A DNA stretch of 64,000 nt from Streptomyces kaniharaensis (GCF_009569385.1 NZ_WBOF01000006.1:1-64000), one strand, 5' to 3'; numbered from the stretch's first letter, positions 50,041-59,316 are shown. Made by a program: numbers and translations. Notes: generated by a model not told the origin, from the letters alone.

Positions 50041-51489
50041 TCAGACGCCCGGCTCGGACGGCAGCCGGCCGCTGCGCACGGCCGCGACCAGGTCGGCGTG
50101 GTCGGCCTCCGTCCGGTCCGCGTAGGCGACCGCGAAGGCGGCGATCGCGTCGTCCAGCGCCTCGCCCTTGCCGCAGTAGCCGGCCAGCAGGCCCGGGTCG
50201 GCGGTGTGCGCGTGCGCGCGGGCCAGCAGGGCGCCGGTGATCCGGGCGTGGTCGTCCAGCTGGCCGGGCAGCAGCGCGGCCGGGTCGACGCTGCCCTTGC
50301 GGTTGCGGAACTGCCGCACCTGGTACGGGCGTCCGTTCACGCTGGTCCAGCCGAGCAGGGTGTCGCTGACCACCTGCATGTGCTTCTGGCCGAGCACCAC
50401 CCGGCGGCCCTCGTGGTTCACCGAAGGGTCCTCCGGTGCCGGCACCGGATACCCCGCGCGGGCCAGGTGCGGCAGCAGCACGGACGGGCGGGCCTCCTTG
50501 ACCTGGAGCACCAGCGGCTGGTCCCGGTGGTCGGTGAGCAGCACGACGTACGAGCGCGTGCCGACGCTGCCGGTGCCGACCACCCGGAACGCCACGTCCT
50601 GCACCTGGTAGCGGGAGAGCAAAGTGCGCACCTCCGTGGGCACCGTGGCCGTGTACGGGCCGAGCGACCGGGCCACGGCCGCGGCGAGCGGGTACGGCAG
50701 CTCGGTGAGCACCGGGCGCGTGGAGACGAAGCGCCAACTGCCGTCCGCCTCCCGGACGGTGCTCTTGGCGGCGAATCTGGCACTGGTGTTGCCGAGCGCC
50801 TTGGCACCCACCTTCCGCAGCACGTCGGCGAGGTCGTGCGCCTCGGCGAAGGTGACCAACCGCTCGTCGGCGACGGCGTTCCAGGCGTCCGCCGCGGGCA
50901 GCTTGGCGAGAGTGCGCAGGGTGCGGCGGTAGGAGCCGGCCGCGTCGGCGGCGGCCTCGCGGGCGTTGGCCTCGCAGGCTCCGGCCTCCCGCCCGGCCAG
51001 TACCAGGCTGGCGGCCAGCCGCTTGAGGTCCCACTCCCAGGGGCCGGGTACGGTCTCGTCGAAGTCGTTGATGTCCATGACGAGTTGGCCGCGGGCGTCG
51101 CCGTAGAGGCCGAAGTTGGCGGCGTGCGCGTCCCCGCACAGCTGGGCGGTCACCCCGGTGACCGGCGTGCCCGCGAGGTCGGCGGCCATCAGCCCGGCCG
51201 AGCCGCGCAGGAAGGCGAAGGGGGTGGCCGCCATCCGGCCGACCCGGATCGGCACCAGGTCGGGGATGCGGCCGGCGTTGGAGGTCTCGATCGCCTCGAC
51301 GGCCGTCGGCCGGTCGGCGGCGGGCGTGAATCGGGCGTGCTCCTCGCGGGGCACCCGCCCGCGCAGCTCCTTGCCGTTCTCCCGGGCCCGGCCGTCGTGG
51401 CGCGGCGCGAACCCGTCCACGGAGAACCGCCGTTCCTCCCTTCCCGCGCTCGGATCGGCCTCGCTCACCGCATCGGTCAGCCGCGTCAC
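50041..51489 (-). CDS. DUF2252 protein (kinase-like fold)
   Basis: 482 residues, normal for the family. Motifs CGDAHAANFGLYGD, VMDINDFDETVPGPWEWDLKRL and KGSVDPAALLPGQ correspond to a protein-kinase-like or aminoglycoside-phosphotransferase-like core (HxDxxxxN-type and DFD). GTG start at 51489. Function unknown; phosphotransferase activity is only inferred from the fold. Confidence 0.92.
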   Translation of the reverse strand: MTRLTDAVSEADPSAGREERRFSVDGFAPRHDGRARENGKELRGRVPREEHARFTPAADRPTAVEAIETSNAGRIPDLVPIRVGRMAATPFAFLRGSAGLMAADLAGTPVTGVTAQLCGDAHAANFGLYGDARGQLVMDINDFDETVPGPWEWDLKRLAASLVLAGREAGACEANAREAAADAAGSYRRTLRTLAKLPAADAWNAVADERLVTFAEAHDLADVLRKVGAKALGNTSARFAAKSTVREADGSWRFVSTRPVLTELPYPLAAAVARSLGPYTATVPTEVRTLLSRYQVQDVAFRVVGTGSVGTRSYVVLLTDHRDQPLVLQVKEARPSVLLPHLARAGYPVPAPEDPSVNHEGRRVVLGQKHMQVVSDTLLGWTSVNGRPYQVRQFRNRKGSVDPAALLPGQLDDHARITGALLARAHAHTADPGLLAGYCGKGEALDDAIAAFAVAYADRTEADHADLVAAVRSGRLPSEPGV

Positions 51490-51591
51490 AGCTCCCCGCC
51501 CGCCCTTCGTCGTCCCCCGCCCGCGACCTGTGCGAGCGGCTTGCAGGGGGAGTGACGTCCGAGCGGAGGCGGTGGTTCCTAGGATGGCGCG

Positions 51592-51999
51592 GTGACTGAT
51601 CTTCGGGGGAGCCTGCGGGTGCGGGCGGTGGCGGTGGTGGCAGCGGTGCTGACGGTGGCGGCCGGGCTGGGCGTACGGGCCGTCGCCGGTGGGGAGTTCG
51701 CCAAGTGCGCGGGCGACGCCCTCTACACCGTGCTGGTCCACACCCTGGTGGTGCTCGTCGCGCCCCGGGTGCGCCCGGCCCGCGCCGCCGTGGTGGCGGC
51801 GGCGCTGAGCTGGGCGGTGGAGCTGTTCCAACTCACCGGTGTGCCGGACGACCTGGGCCGGCGCAGCACGCTCGCCCGGCTGGTCCTCGGCTCCACCTTC
51901 AACCCGCCCGACCTGTTCTGGTACCTGGTCGGGGCGGCACTGGCCTGGGCCGTGCACCGGGCGCTGCGGCCCGGTGCGGCCGCCGCACCCGTCTGCTGA
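51592..51999 (+). CDS. DUF2809 membrane protein
   Basis: 135 residues, GTG start, four hydrophobic segments (about 10-30, 42-62, 68-88, 105-125). Family blocks GDALYTVLVHTLVVL, AALSWAVELFQLTG and TFNPPDLFWYLVGAALAW. Function unknown. Confidence 0.87.
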   Translation: MTDLRGSLRVRAVAVVAAVLTVAAGLGVRAVAGGEFAKCAGDALYTVLVHTLVVLVAPRVRPARAAVVAAALSWAVELFQLTGVPDDLGRRSTLARLVLGSTFNPPDLFWYLVGAALAWAVHRALRPGAAAAPVC

Positions 52000-52006
52000 C
52001 GAAGCA

Positions 52007-52789
52007 TCAGAGAGGCATCAGCTCGGGCCGCTTGGGCTCGACGTGGTCGCCCGAGGACTCGCCGCGCAGCCGCCGTCCGACCCACGGGAGCAGGTACTCG
52101 CGGGCCCACTGGATGTTCTCGCGCCGCTGGTCGGCGGCGGACAGCACCCGCGCGGCCGGCCACGGAGCCTCCGGGTCCTCCTCGGTGCGAAGCCCCAGCG
52201 AGCGGGCCGCCAGGAGGGCGACGCGCTGGTGCCCCTCGGGGGAGAGGTGCAGCCGGTCCTCGCTCCAGGCCCGGCGGTCCTGCACCGAGCGCAGCGACCA
52301 CAGGTCGGCGACCTTGCAGCCGTTGCGGTCGGCGACCGCCCGCATGTGTCCGTTGTAGGTGGCGATCTTGCCGCGCAGGTGCTTGAGCAGCGGCACGTCC
52401 TTGGTGTCGAAGCCGGTGCAGATGAGCACCGTCCCGGCAGAATCGGCGAGCCTGGCGACGGCCGACTCGAATCGTTCGGCCACCTCGTCCGGGTCGCTGC
52501 CCGGCCGCAGGATGTCGTTGCCGCCGGCGCAGAGGGTCACCAGGTCGGGCTGGAGCCGCTGGACCTGCGGCACCTGCTCGGCCGCGATCTGGTCCAGCAG
52601 CCGCCCGCGCACCGCGAGGTTGGCGTACCGGAACTCGCCCCGCGGCCGGCCCTGGGCGAGCATCCCGGCCAGGCGGTCGGCCCAGCCGAAGAAGGCGCCG
52701 TCGAGGCCGGGGTCGTTCAGGCCCTCGGTGAAGCTGTCGCCGAGGGCGACATAGGAACTGAGGTCAAGGGTCTCCTGGAGGTTCGGCAT
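52007..52789 (-). CDS. SGNH/GDSL-type hydrolase
   Basis: 260 residues. Block I GDSFTEGL with the nucleophile Ser, block III CAGGNDI and block V DRLHLSPEGH with the catalytic Asp/His. No signal peptide, so cytoplasmic. Acts on esters (lipids, acetylated sugars or others). Eight bases separate its stop from that of DUF2809. Confidence 0.92.
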   Translation of the reverse strand: MPNLQETLDLSSYVALGDSFTEGLNDPGLDGAFFGWADRLAGMLAQGRPRGEFRYANLAVRGRLLDQIAAEQVPQVQRLQPDLVTLCAGGNDILRPGSDPDEVAERFESAVARLADSAGTVLICTGFDTKDVPLLKHLRGKIATYNGHMRAVADRNGCKVADLWSLRSVQDRRAWSEDRLHLSPEGHQRVALLAARSLGLRTEEDPEAPWPAARVLSAADQRRENIQWAREYLLPWVGRRLRGESSGDHVEPKRPELMPL

Positions 52790-53117
52790 GAAGTAGATAG
52801 TTCACTGAATCAAGTGACCTACGCCACCGTAGGTGGCCCGTCCCCGGACGTGAGATCGGCCACGTGCCCTCCCGGCGCCCAGAGCGCCGGGTGCCCGAAA
52901 GCACAAGATTCCCACCCCCTTTCCGGACCCTGCGGCCCGCGCCGGTGGGCTTCGGCGCGGTCCGCTGGTAGCCCCCGGCAGCGCATCGTGCGCCGGGGCA
53001 CGCGCTGGCTGCGCGGGGGCCTGCGTCCACCGGGGGCGCCCGTGCGGGTGTGCGAACGGCGCTTCCGGGGCAGCCGCGTAGAGCCCGAACACCCTTGCTG
53101 TTCAAGGACGGTTGAGT
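52790..53117. other. Gap between the divergent GDSL and DDAH genes
   Basis: 328 bp. A TTGACCTC-like stretch next to the GDSL start and an AAGGA ribosome site before DDAH are the only signals seen. The open frames in the middle are Pro/Arg-rich and do not resemble proteins. Confidence 0.5.
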
Positions 53118-53945
53118 ATGCCAACCCAGCTCCCGGAGCGCACCGCCCGGCCGCGGCGCTACCTGATGTGCCGGCCGACGCACTTCACCGTGGACTACGC
53201 GATCAATCCGTGGATGGATCCGGCGCAGCCCACCGACACCGCGCTCGCCGTCCGGCAGTGGGAGCGGCTGTACCGGCTGTACCGCCGCCTCGGCCACACC
53301 GTCGAGCTGATAGACCCGGTGCCGGGCCTGCCCGACATGGTGTACGCGGCGAACGGTGCGACCGTGCTGGACGGCCGGGCGCTGGTGGCCACCTTCCGCT
53401 ACCCGGAGCGGACCGCCGAGTCCGCGGCCTACCAGGCGTGGTTCCGGGCCCGCGGCTACCGCGAGGTGCGCCGGGCAGGGCACGTCAACGAGGGCGAGGG
53501 CGACCACCTGGTGGCCGGCCGCCGGGTGCTCGCCGGGACGGGCTTTCGGACCTCGCGCGCCGCGCACGCCGAGGCGGGCGAGCTGTTCGGCGTCCCGGTG
53601 GTCACCCTGACCCTGGTCGACCCGCGCTTCTACCACCTGGACACCGCGCTGGCCGTGCTCGACGACGACCACGTCATGTACTACCCGGAGGCCTTCGACG
53701 CGGACAGCCGGGCCGTGCTGCGCACGCTCTACCCGGACGCGATCCTGGCCGACCGGGCCGACGCCGAGGTGTTCGGCCTGAACGCGGTCTCGGACGGCCG
53801 CCGGGTGCTGCTGCCGGAGGCGGCGAAGCACTTGGCCGGGCGGCTCGCCGAGTACGGCTACGAGCCGATCCCGGTGGACGTGTCCGAGCTGCTCAAGGGC
53901 GGTGGCGGGGCCAAGTGCTGCACGCTGGAGCTCAGGCCGGCGTGA
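53118..53945 (+). CDS. Dimethylarginine dimethylaminohydrolase (DDAH)-type amidinotransferase-superfamily enzyme
   Basis: 275 residues. N-terminal block MCRPTHFTVDYAINPWM, then NEGEGDHLV, the catalytic His in RFYHLDTAL and the catalytic Cys in KGGGGAKCCTLE (267 or 268), in the order expected for DDAH/citrullinases (guanidine-modifying superfamily). Hydrolyses N-methylated arginines to citrulline, or a related guanidino compound. The ATG at 53118 has AAGGA 9 nt upstream. Its end overlaps the convergent lutC gene by 14 bp. Confidence 0.9.
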   Translation: MPTQLPERTARPRRYLMCRPTHFTVDYAINPWMDPAQPTDTALAVRQWERLYRLYRRLGHTVELIDPVPGLPDMVYAANGATVLDGRALVATFRYPERTAESAAYQAWFRARGYREVRRAGHVNEGEGDHLVAGRRVLAGTGFRTSRAAHAEAGELFGVPVVTLTLVDPRFYHLDTALAVLDDDHVMYYPEAFDADSRAVLRTLYPDAILADRADAEVFGLNAVSDGRRVLLPEAAKHLAGRLAEYGYEPIPVDVSELLKGGGGAKCCTLELRPA

Positions 53946-54570
53946 CGAGCACGACGTCGAGGGTGCGCGGGCCGTGCACGCCCTCCACCCGGTCGAGTTC
54001 GATGTCGCTGGTCGCGGACGGCCCGGAGATCCAGGTCTGCGGCCGAGCCGGGTCGAGGCGGGGCAGTGCGAGCGGCACGGACGCGACGACCTGTTCGGGC
54101 GCGCGGACGACGCACACGTGGTGGTCCGGGACGAGGGTCAGCAGCCGGCGGCCCTGTCCCGGGCCGGCGTCCAGCACGATCGTCCCGGTCTCGGCGATCG
54201 CGAGCGTGCAGCCGGTGACGACGCTGTCCACGCGGTCGAGGCGGGCGGCGGTGAGCGTGCCGTCGTCCGGCAGCAGCTCGGCGGTGGCGGCGTCGAGCCA
54301 GCCGGGCGGCAGGCCGGGCGGCACGGCGACCGTGCGGGTGCCGCGTGCCGTGAGCAACTCGGCGATGCGCTGCGGCAGTTCGGTGGTGGTGCAGCGGTGC
54401 ACGCGGGCGCGGTAGTCGGCGAGGTTGCGGTGCAGCAGGTCGAGCAGCGCCGCCGGGTCGTCCGGGGCGTGGGCGGTGGCGTACGCGCGTGGCAGCGGCT
54501 GTTCGTCCGGCCGGGCGGGCTCGCCGAGTGCGGCGTGGATCCGGCCGAGGATCAAGTCCCTGGAGTTCAC
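53932..54570 (-). CDS. lutC: L-lactate utilisation protein LutC (LUD domain)
   Basis: 212 residues, LUD domain with ALAETGTIVLDAG-like core (TLAIAETGTIVLDAG), PDHHVCVVRAPEQVV and a terminal SATSDIELDRVEGVHGPR. Last gene of lutABC. GTG start overlapping the lutB stop (GTGA). Contributes to oxidation of L-lactate to pyruvate. Confidence 0.95.
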   Translation of the reverse strand: MNSRDLILGRIHAALGEPARPDEQPLPRAYATAHAPDDPAALLDLLHRNLADYRARVHRCTTTELPQRIAELLTARGTRTVAVPPGLPPGWLDAATAELLPDDGTLTAARLDRVDSVVTGCTLAIAETGTIVLDAGPGQGRRLLTLVPDHHVCVVRAPEQVVASVPLALPRLDPARPQTWISGPSATSDIELDRVEGVHGPRTLDVVLVTPA

Positions 54571-55982
54571 GGGCGGTTCTTCCTCCACCAGTCGCGGAAC
54601 GGTTCGGCGGGCACCTCCGGCAGGTCCCGGGTGTCCGTCCAGGCCCGCCCGGGGCCGGGCAGGCGGCGGGGGTGCAGGGCGCGGGTCCGTCCGGCCAGCC
54701 GCTCGGCGGCGGTGAGCAGCGCCGGGTGGTCGAGCACGTACCCGGCGGCGGCGATCGCGGCCCGCTCCGCCGGGTGCCCGCCCTGCTCGGCGACCCGCTC
54801 GCGCAGGTGGACCAGCACCTCCGGGATGTCGATCGCCACCGGGCACACCTCGTAGCAGGCGCCGCAGAGCGAGGAGGCGTACGGCAGCGAGGCGTCCACC
54901 GGGCTCGCGGTGCCGCGTAGTTGGGGCGTCAGGATGGCGCCGATCGGGCCCGGGTACACCGAGCCGTACGCGTGGCCGCCGGCCCGCTCGTACACCGGGC
55001 AGACGTTGAGGCAGGCCGAGCAGCGGATGCAGCGCAGCGCCTGGCGGCCGACCTGGTCGGCGAGCGCGGCCGTGCGGCCGTTGTCGAGCAGGACGAGGTG
55101 GAACTCGGACGGGCCGTCGCCCTCCGTGGTGCCGGTCCACAGCGAGGTGTACGGGTTCATCCGTTCGGCGGTGGAGGAGCGGGGGAGCAGCTGGAGGAAG
55201 ACCTCCAGGTCCCGCCAGGTGGGCACGACCTTCTCGATGCCGACCACGGAGATCAGGGCGCGGGGGAGGGTGAGGCACATCCAGCCGTTGCCCTCGGACT
55301 CGACGACGACCAGGGTGCCGGTCTCGGCCACCATGAAGTTGGCGCCGGAGATCGCGACTTGGGCGCGCAGGAACTTCTCGCGCAGGTGCAGCCGGGCCGC
55401 CTCGGCGAGTTCGGCGGGCGTGTCGGTGAGGCCCTCGGGCGCGGGACGGCCCCAGGCGGCCATCCGCTCGGCGAAGATCTCGCGGATCTCGGCCCGGTTG
55501 CGGTGGATCGCGGGCACCAGGATGTGCGAGGGCCGGTCGTCGCCCAACTGGACGATCAGTTCGGCGAGATCGGTCTCGTACGCGGTGATGCCCTCGGCGG
55601 CGAGCGCCTCGTTGAGCCCGATCTCCTGGGTGGCCATGGACTTGACCTTGACGACCTCCGTCTCACCGGTGGCGCGTACGAGCCCGGCGACGATCCGGTT
55701 GGCCTCCTCGGCGTCGGCCGCCCAGTGCACGGTGCCGCCGGCCGCCGTGACGGACTCCTCCAACTGCACCAGGTAGCGGTCGAGATGGCGCAGCGTGTGG
55801 TCCTTGATCGCCTTGCCGGCGGCGCGAAGCTCGGCCCAGTCGGAGAGTTCGGCGACGGCGCGGGCCCGCTTGTCGCGGATGGTGTGGGTGGCGTGCCGCA
55901 GGTTGGCCCGCAACTGCCCGTCCCGGACGGCCTCTGCGGCGGCCTGCGGGAAGGCGGGCATGCCGAGGAACGTGTCCGTCAT
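54567..55982 (-). CDS. lutB: L-lactate utilisation iron-sulfur protein LutB
   Basis: 471 residues: N-terminal LUD domain with SMATQEIGLNEAL and AETGTLVVVESEGNG, then two ferredoxin-like [4Fe-4S] motifs, CIRCSACLNVCPVY and CGACYEVCPVAI. Overlaps lutA at one end and lutC at the other, so the three subunits are coupled. Partner of LutA in the L-lactate dehydrogenase complex. Confidence 0.97.
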   Translation of the reverse strand: MTDTFLGMPAFPQAAAEAVRDGQLRANLRHATHTIRDKRARAVAELSDWAELRAAGKAIKDHTLRHLDRYLVQLEESVTAAGGTVHWAADAEEANRIVAGLVRATGETEVVKVKSMATQEIGLNEALAAEGITAYETDLAELIVQLGDDRPSHILVPAIHRNRAEIREIFAERMAAWGRPAPEGLTDTPAELAEAARLHLREKFLRAQVAISGANFMVAETGTLVVVESEGNGWMCLTLPRALISVVGIEKVVPTWRDLEVFLQLLPRSSTAERMNPYTSLWTGTTEGDGPSEFHLVLLDNGRTAALADQVGRQALRCIRCSACLNVCPVYERAGGHAYGSVYPGPIGAILTPQLRGTASPVDASLPYASSLCGACYEVCPVAIDIPEVLVHLRERVAEQGGHPAERAAIAAAGYVLDHPALLTAAERLAGRTRALHPRRLPGPGRAWTDTRDLPEVPAEPFRDWWRKNRP

Positions 55983-56740
55983 GCCGGCCTCCAGGGGTCT
56001 TCCTCGGTGCTGGCGAGGATCTCGGCCAGGTGCAGCGGGCGCAGCGCCCCGCCCCGGCGGCGGAGCATGCCGCCGAGGTGCAGCAGGCACGAGTTGTCGG
56101 CGCCGCACAGGACTCGGGCGTCGGTCCGGAGCGCGTTGGCGATCTTGTCCTCGGCCATGGCCGCCGACACCGCCGCGTTCTTGACCGCGAAGGTGCCGCC
56201 GAAGCCGCAGCACTCCTCGGCCCCGGGCAGCTCCCGCAGCTCCAGCCCCCTGACGGCGTGAAGCAGCCGCAGCGGCCGGTTGCCGAGGCCGAGGACGCGC
56301 AGGCCGTGGCAGGACGGGTGGTAGGTGACGGCGTGCGGGAAGTACGCGCCGACGTCCTCGACGCCCAGCACGTCGGTGAGGAACTCGGTGAGCTCGTGCA
56401 CCCGGGGCGTCAGGGCGAGGGCGGCGTCGGCGAGTTCGGTGCCCCGGCCCTCGGCGGCCGCCCTGGCGCCGATCCGGGGGTAGTTGTCGCGGACCATCGC
56501 CGCGCACGAGCCGGAGGGTGTCACGACGTGGTCGTATCCGGCGAAGGCGCGCGCCGTCCGGCGGACGAGCGGTTCGCAGGCCCGCCGGTAGCCGGTGTTG
56601 TACTGCGGCTGCCCGCAGCAGGTCTGCTCCGGCGGGAAGTCCACGTCCACGCCGAGCCGTTCCAGCAGCCGGACGGTGGCGACCGCCGTGGCGGGGAACA
56701 GCGCGTCGTTGACGCAGGTGGCGAACAGCGCGACCCGCAT
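55979..56740 (-). CDS. lutA: L-lactate utilisation protein LutA
   Basis: 253 residues with two CCG cysteine-rich domains (PF02754): TCCGQPQYNTGY and AEECCGFGGTFAVKNA. First gene of the lutABC operon; ATG at 56740, stop overlapping lutB. No regulator of the lutR/lldR type is adjacent. Confidence 0.97.
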   Translation of the reverse strand: MRVALFATCVNDALFPATAVATVRLLERLGVDVDFPPEQTCCGQPQYNTGYRRACEPLVRRTARAFAGYDHVVTPSGSCAAMVRDNYPRIGARAAAEGRGTELADAALALTPRVHELTEFLTDVLGVEDVGAYFPHAVTYHPSCHGLRVLGLGNRPLRLLHAVRGLELRELPGAEECCGFGGTFAVKNAAVSAAMAEDKIANALRTDARVLCGADNSCLLHLGGMLRRRGGALRPLHLAEILASTEEDPWRPA

Positions 56741-56814
56741 GGGCTCTCCTCTCGTCGGCGTGACCGGCCGGCCCGCCGTGATCGTACCGAGCGGACCGGC
56801 GTCGTCGAAGGATC

Positions 56815-57999
56815 TCAGGCGCCGAGCCAGAGGTCCGGCCCGAAGACCTCGTAGTGGATGTCCGCCGCCGGCACGCCCGCCGCCAGCAGTTGGCCGCGCA
56901 CCGCGCGGAGGAAGGGCAGCGGCCCGCACAGGTAGGCGGTGGCGCCGGCTGGGATCCCGACGGTGGACAGGTCCACCAGCCCGGTGCGGTCGGCGGGCCA
57001 GTCGCCGAGCGGATGCTCGTAGAAGACGTGCGCGGTGGCGTTCGGCAGCTTGGCGGTGAGCTGGGCGAGGTCCGCGCGGAAGGCGTGCGAGAGCTGGTCG
57101 CGGTCGCCGTGCACGGAGACGACCTCGCGGGTGGAGCCGGTGTCGGCGAGGTGGGCGAGCATCGCGGTCATCGGGGTGTTGCCGATGCCGGCGGAGACGA
57201 GCAGCACCGGGCCGTCGCCGTGGGCGAGGGTGATGTCGCCGAGCGGGGGCGCGAGTTCGACGGTGTCGCCGGTGTCCAGGTGGTCGTGCAGGTGGCCGGA
57301 GACCTCGCCGCCCGCCTCGCGCTTGACGGTGAAGCGCAGCGCGCCGTCGGCGGCGCCGGAGAGGCTGTACTGGCGGATCTGCCGGGCGCCGTCGGGCAGT
57401 TCGGTGCGGACCGAGACGTACTGGCCGGGGCGGGAGGCGGGCACCGGGCGGCCGTCGGCGGGGCGGACCAGGTAGGTGGTGACGTCCTCGGTCTCCTGGT
57501 AGCGGGCGAGGACGGTGTACGGGCGCCAGAGGTCGGCCTGGTCGCCGTCCGGGCCGGCGGCCTCGGCGCGCAGCCGGTCCTCGACGGCGATGAGCGCGTT
57601 GGCCATCAGCCAGTAGACCTCGTCCCAGGCGGCGGCGACCTCGGGGGTGACGGCCTCGCCGAGCACGTCGACGATGGCGGCGAACAGGTGCTCGTGGACG
57701 ATCCGGTACTGGTCGTTGCCGATGCCGACCGACACGTGCTTGTGGGCGATGCGGGCGAGCATCGCGTCCGGCCGCTGGTCGGGGTGGGCGATCAGGGCGC
57801 CGGCGAACGCGGCTATCGACCCGGCGAGCGCCTGCCGCTGGGTGCCGTTCGCCTGGTTGCCCCGGTTGAACAGGTCGCGCAGCAGCTCGGGGTGGGCGGC
57901 GAACAGCCGGTCGTAGAACCGCGGGGTGATGTCGCCGATGGCGGCGCCGACCACGGGCAGGGTGGCCTCGACGACCTCGGCGGACTTGGCGGACAGCAT
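56815..57999 (-). CDS. hmp: Flavohaemoglobin (nitric-oxide dioxygenase)
   Basis: 394 residues: globin domain (1-135) with proximal His in IAHKHVSVGIGNDQY, FAD domain with RQYSLS (about 230), and NAD domain with VSAGIGNTPMTAML. Converts NO and O2 to nitrate. A 23-bp NsrR-like site sits just upstream of its start. Oriented with nsrR, same strand, 75 bp upstream. Confidence 0.97.
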   Translation of the reverse strand: MLSAKSAEVVEATLPVVGAAIGDITPRFYDRLFAAHPELLRDLFNRGNQANGTQRQALAGSIAAFAGALIAHPDQRPDAMLARIAHKHVSVGIGNDQYRIVHEHLFAAIVDVLGEAVTPEVAAAWDEVYWLMANALIAVEDRLRAEAAGPDGDQADLWRPYTVLARYQETEDVTTYLVRPADGRPVPASRPGQYVSVRTELPDGARQIRQYSLSGAADGALRFTVKREAGGEVSGHLHDHLDTGDTVELAPPLGDITLAHGDGPVLLVSAGIGNTPMTAMLAHLADTGSTREVVSVHGDRDQLSHAFRADLAQLTAKLPNATAHVFYEHPLGDWPADRTGLVDLSTVGIPAGATAYLCGPLPFLRAVRGQLLAAGVPAADIHYEVFGPDLWLGA

Positions 58000-58013
58000 C
58001 AGGACTCGCTCCT

Positions 58014-58036
58014 AATTGGTATCTCAGATTCGCATT
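58014..58036 (-). promoter_or_regulatory. NsrR operator before hmp
   Basis: A 23-bp element whose plus strand begins AATTGG and ends TCGCATT; its minus strand contains ATCTGAGAT flanked by AATGCGA and CCAATT. It matches 18 of 23 bases with the element at 58535-58557 and resembles published Streptomyces NsrR sites, from memory. Confidence 0.75.
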
Positions 58037-58074
58037 AAAGGTCGCACGCGGGGCGCGACCCCGGGGAGGGCGGA

Positions 58075-58518
58075 TCAGTCGGCGGGTCTGGCGGAGAGGC
58101 CCAGCAGCACCGGGCCGGTCGGCGGGGCGACCAGGTCGTCGATGCAGAGCGGGTCGAGCGCGGCGAAGAAGGCCTCCTGCGCGCTCCGCAGCGCCCCGCG
58201 CAGCCGGCACGCGGCCCGCAGCGGGCACGGCGGGTCGTCCTCGCAGCCGACCACGTCGCCGACCCCCTCCAGCTTGCGCAGCAGGAGCCCGAGCGACCCG
58301 GTCCGCCCGGCGAACGTGAGCACCAGGCCACCGCCCCGCCCGCGCCGCGCCTCGACGACGCCGAGGTGCTGAAGCCGGCTGACCACCTTCGCCGCGTGGG
58401 TGTACGGCACGCCGACCGCCTCGGCCACCTCCCGGGTGGTCGGGTTGGCCTCCTCGTCGAGGACGGCCAGCCGCATGGCGATGCGGAGGGCGATGTCGGT
58501 GCTCTTCGTCAGCCTCAC
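58075..58518 (-). CDS. nsrR: NO-sensing Fe-S repressor NsrR
   Basis: 147 residues, Rrf2 family. HTH KSTDIALRIAMRLAVLDE and TREVAEAVGVPYTHAAKVVSRL; cluster ligands in C-x5-C-x5-C (CEDDPPCPLRAAC, residues about 94-106), the signature of NsrR. Binds a [4Fe-4S] cluster and is derepressed by NO. GTG start at 58518. Its own promoter and that of hmp carry matching operators. Confidence 0.95.
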   Translation of the reverse strand: MRLTKSTDIALRIAMRLAVLDEEANPTTREVAEAVGVPYTHAAKVVSRLQHLGVVEARRGRGGGLVLTFAGRTGSLGLLLRKLEGVGDVVGCEDDPPCPLRAACRLRGALRSAQEAFFAALDPLCIDDLVAPPTGPVLLGLSARPAD

Positions 58519-58534
58519 GTTCGACAGGCTAGCG

Positions 58535-58557
58535 AATGCGACTCGGGGACTCCAATT
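58535..58557 (-). promoter_or_regulatory. NsrR operator before nsrR
   Basis: 23-bp element with the same ends as the hmp site (AATGCGA ... CCAATT, 18 of 23 matching), 16 bp before the nsrR start; indicates autoregulation. Confidence 0.7.
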
Positions 58558-58590
58558 TCCTGCACACTCCGGCTTGCAACCCGTCCCGGC

Positions 58591-58654
58591 CTGGACCGGG
58601 CGCGGGTCTGGACGCAATTCTGGACGAAACATCCAGGCTGGACGTACAGTCCAG
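58591..58654 (+). promoter_or_regulatory. CTGGAC repeat array before the PAS-HTH gene
   Basis: CTGGAC occurs at 58591, 58608, 58620 and 58638; the last forms a palindrome with GTCCAG (58649-58654) around GTACA. It ends 2 bp before the start codon. Likely autoregulatory sites. Confidence 0.6.
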
Positions 58655-58656
58655 AC

Positions 58657-59316
58657 ATGCCCGCCGAAACCCCCGACCCCCGCGTCCAGGCCTGGTCCCC
58701 GGTCTGCCGCGCGGTGGCCCTGCTCCTCGGGCCGTACGCCGAGGTGGTGCTCCACGACGCCACCACGGACACCGTGCTCGCCATCTGGAACCCGATGACC
58801 ACCCGCGCCCCCGGCGACCCGTCGCTGCTCGGCGAACTGGACGGCCTCGACCCCTCCGCCCCCGACGTCTACGGGCCCTACGAGAAGCTCCTGCCGGACG
58901 GACGGCGCCTGTCCTCCGTCAGCGCCGTCCTGCGCGACGGCGACGGACTGCCCTCGGCGGTGCTCTGCGTCAACCTCGACCGCGGCCCCCTCGAACAGGC
59001 CGCCGCCCTGCTGGCCGGCTTCGCCGCGCCCACCGCCCCCCGCCCCGAACCGCTCTTCGAGCGTGACTGGACCGAGCGGATGAACGACGTCATCGGCGGC
59101 TACGTCCGCGCCCACGGCCGCCCGCTCGAACGCCTCGGGCGCGAGGACCGGCTCGCCGTCCTGCGCGAACTCGACGAGGCCGGGGTGTTCGCGGTCCGTC
59201 GCGCCGTCCCCGCCGTCGCCACCGCGCTCAAGGTGTCCCGCTCGACCGTCTACACCCTGCTCGCCGACCTCAAGCAGGAGGCCGGCCACGTGCAGGAGAA
59301 CCAGGAACCGAGATGA
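58657..59316 (+). CDS. YheO/DauR-like regulator: PAS-type domain plus HTH
   Basis: 219 residues. N-terminal PAS-like (YheO) domain with LLGPYAEVVLHDATTDTVL and SSVSAVLRDGDGLPSAVLC, C-terminal HTH with AVPAVATALKVSRSTVYTLL. Related proteins regulate amino-acid catabolism (DauR controls D-arginine use). Its stop overlaps the start of an aminotransferase (ATGA), and repeats cover its own promoter. It probably senses the aminotransferase's substrate or product. Confidence 0.88.
   Translation: MPAETPDPRVQAWSPVCRAVALLLGPYAEVVLHDATTDTVLAIWNPMTTRAPGDPSLLGELDGLDPSAPDVYGPYEKLLPDGRRLSSVSAVLRDGDGLPSAVLCVNLDRGPLEQAAALLAGFAAPTAPRPEPLFERDWTERMNDVIGGYVRAHGRPLERLGREDRLAVLRELDEAGVFAVRRAVPAVATALKVSRSTVYTLLADLKQEAGHVQENQEPR

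Noticed and set aside
52802..53092. Open frames in the gap before DDAH
   Set aside because: Composition is Pro/Arg-rich, no ribosome binding site, no family match; treated as intergenic.
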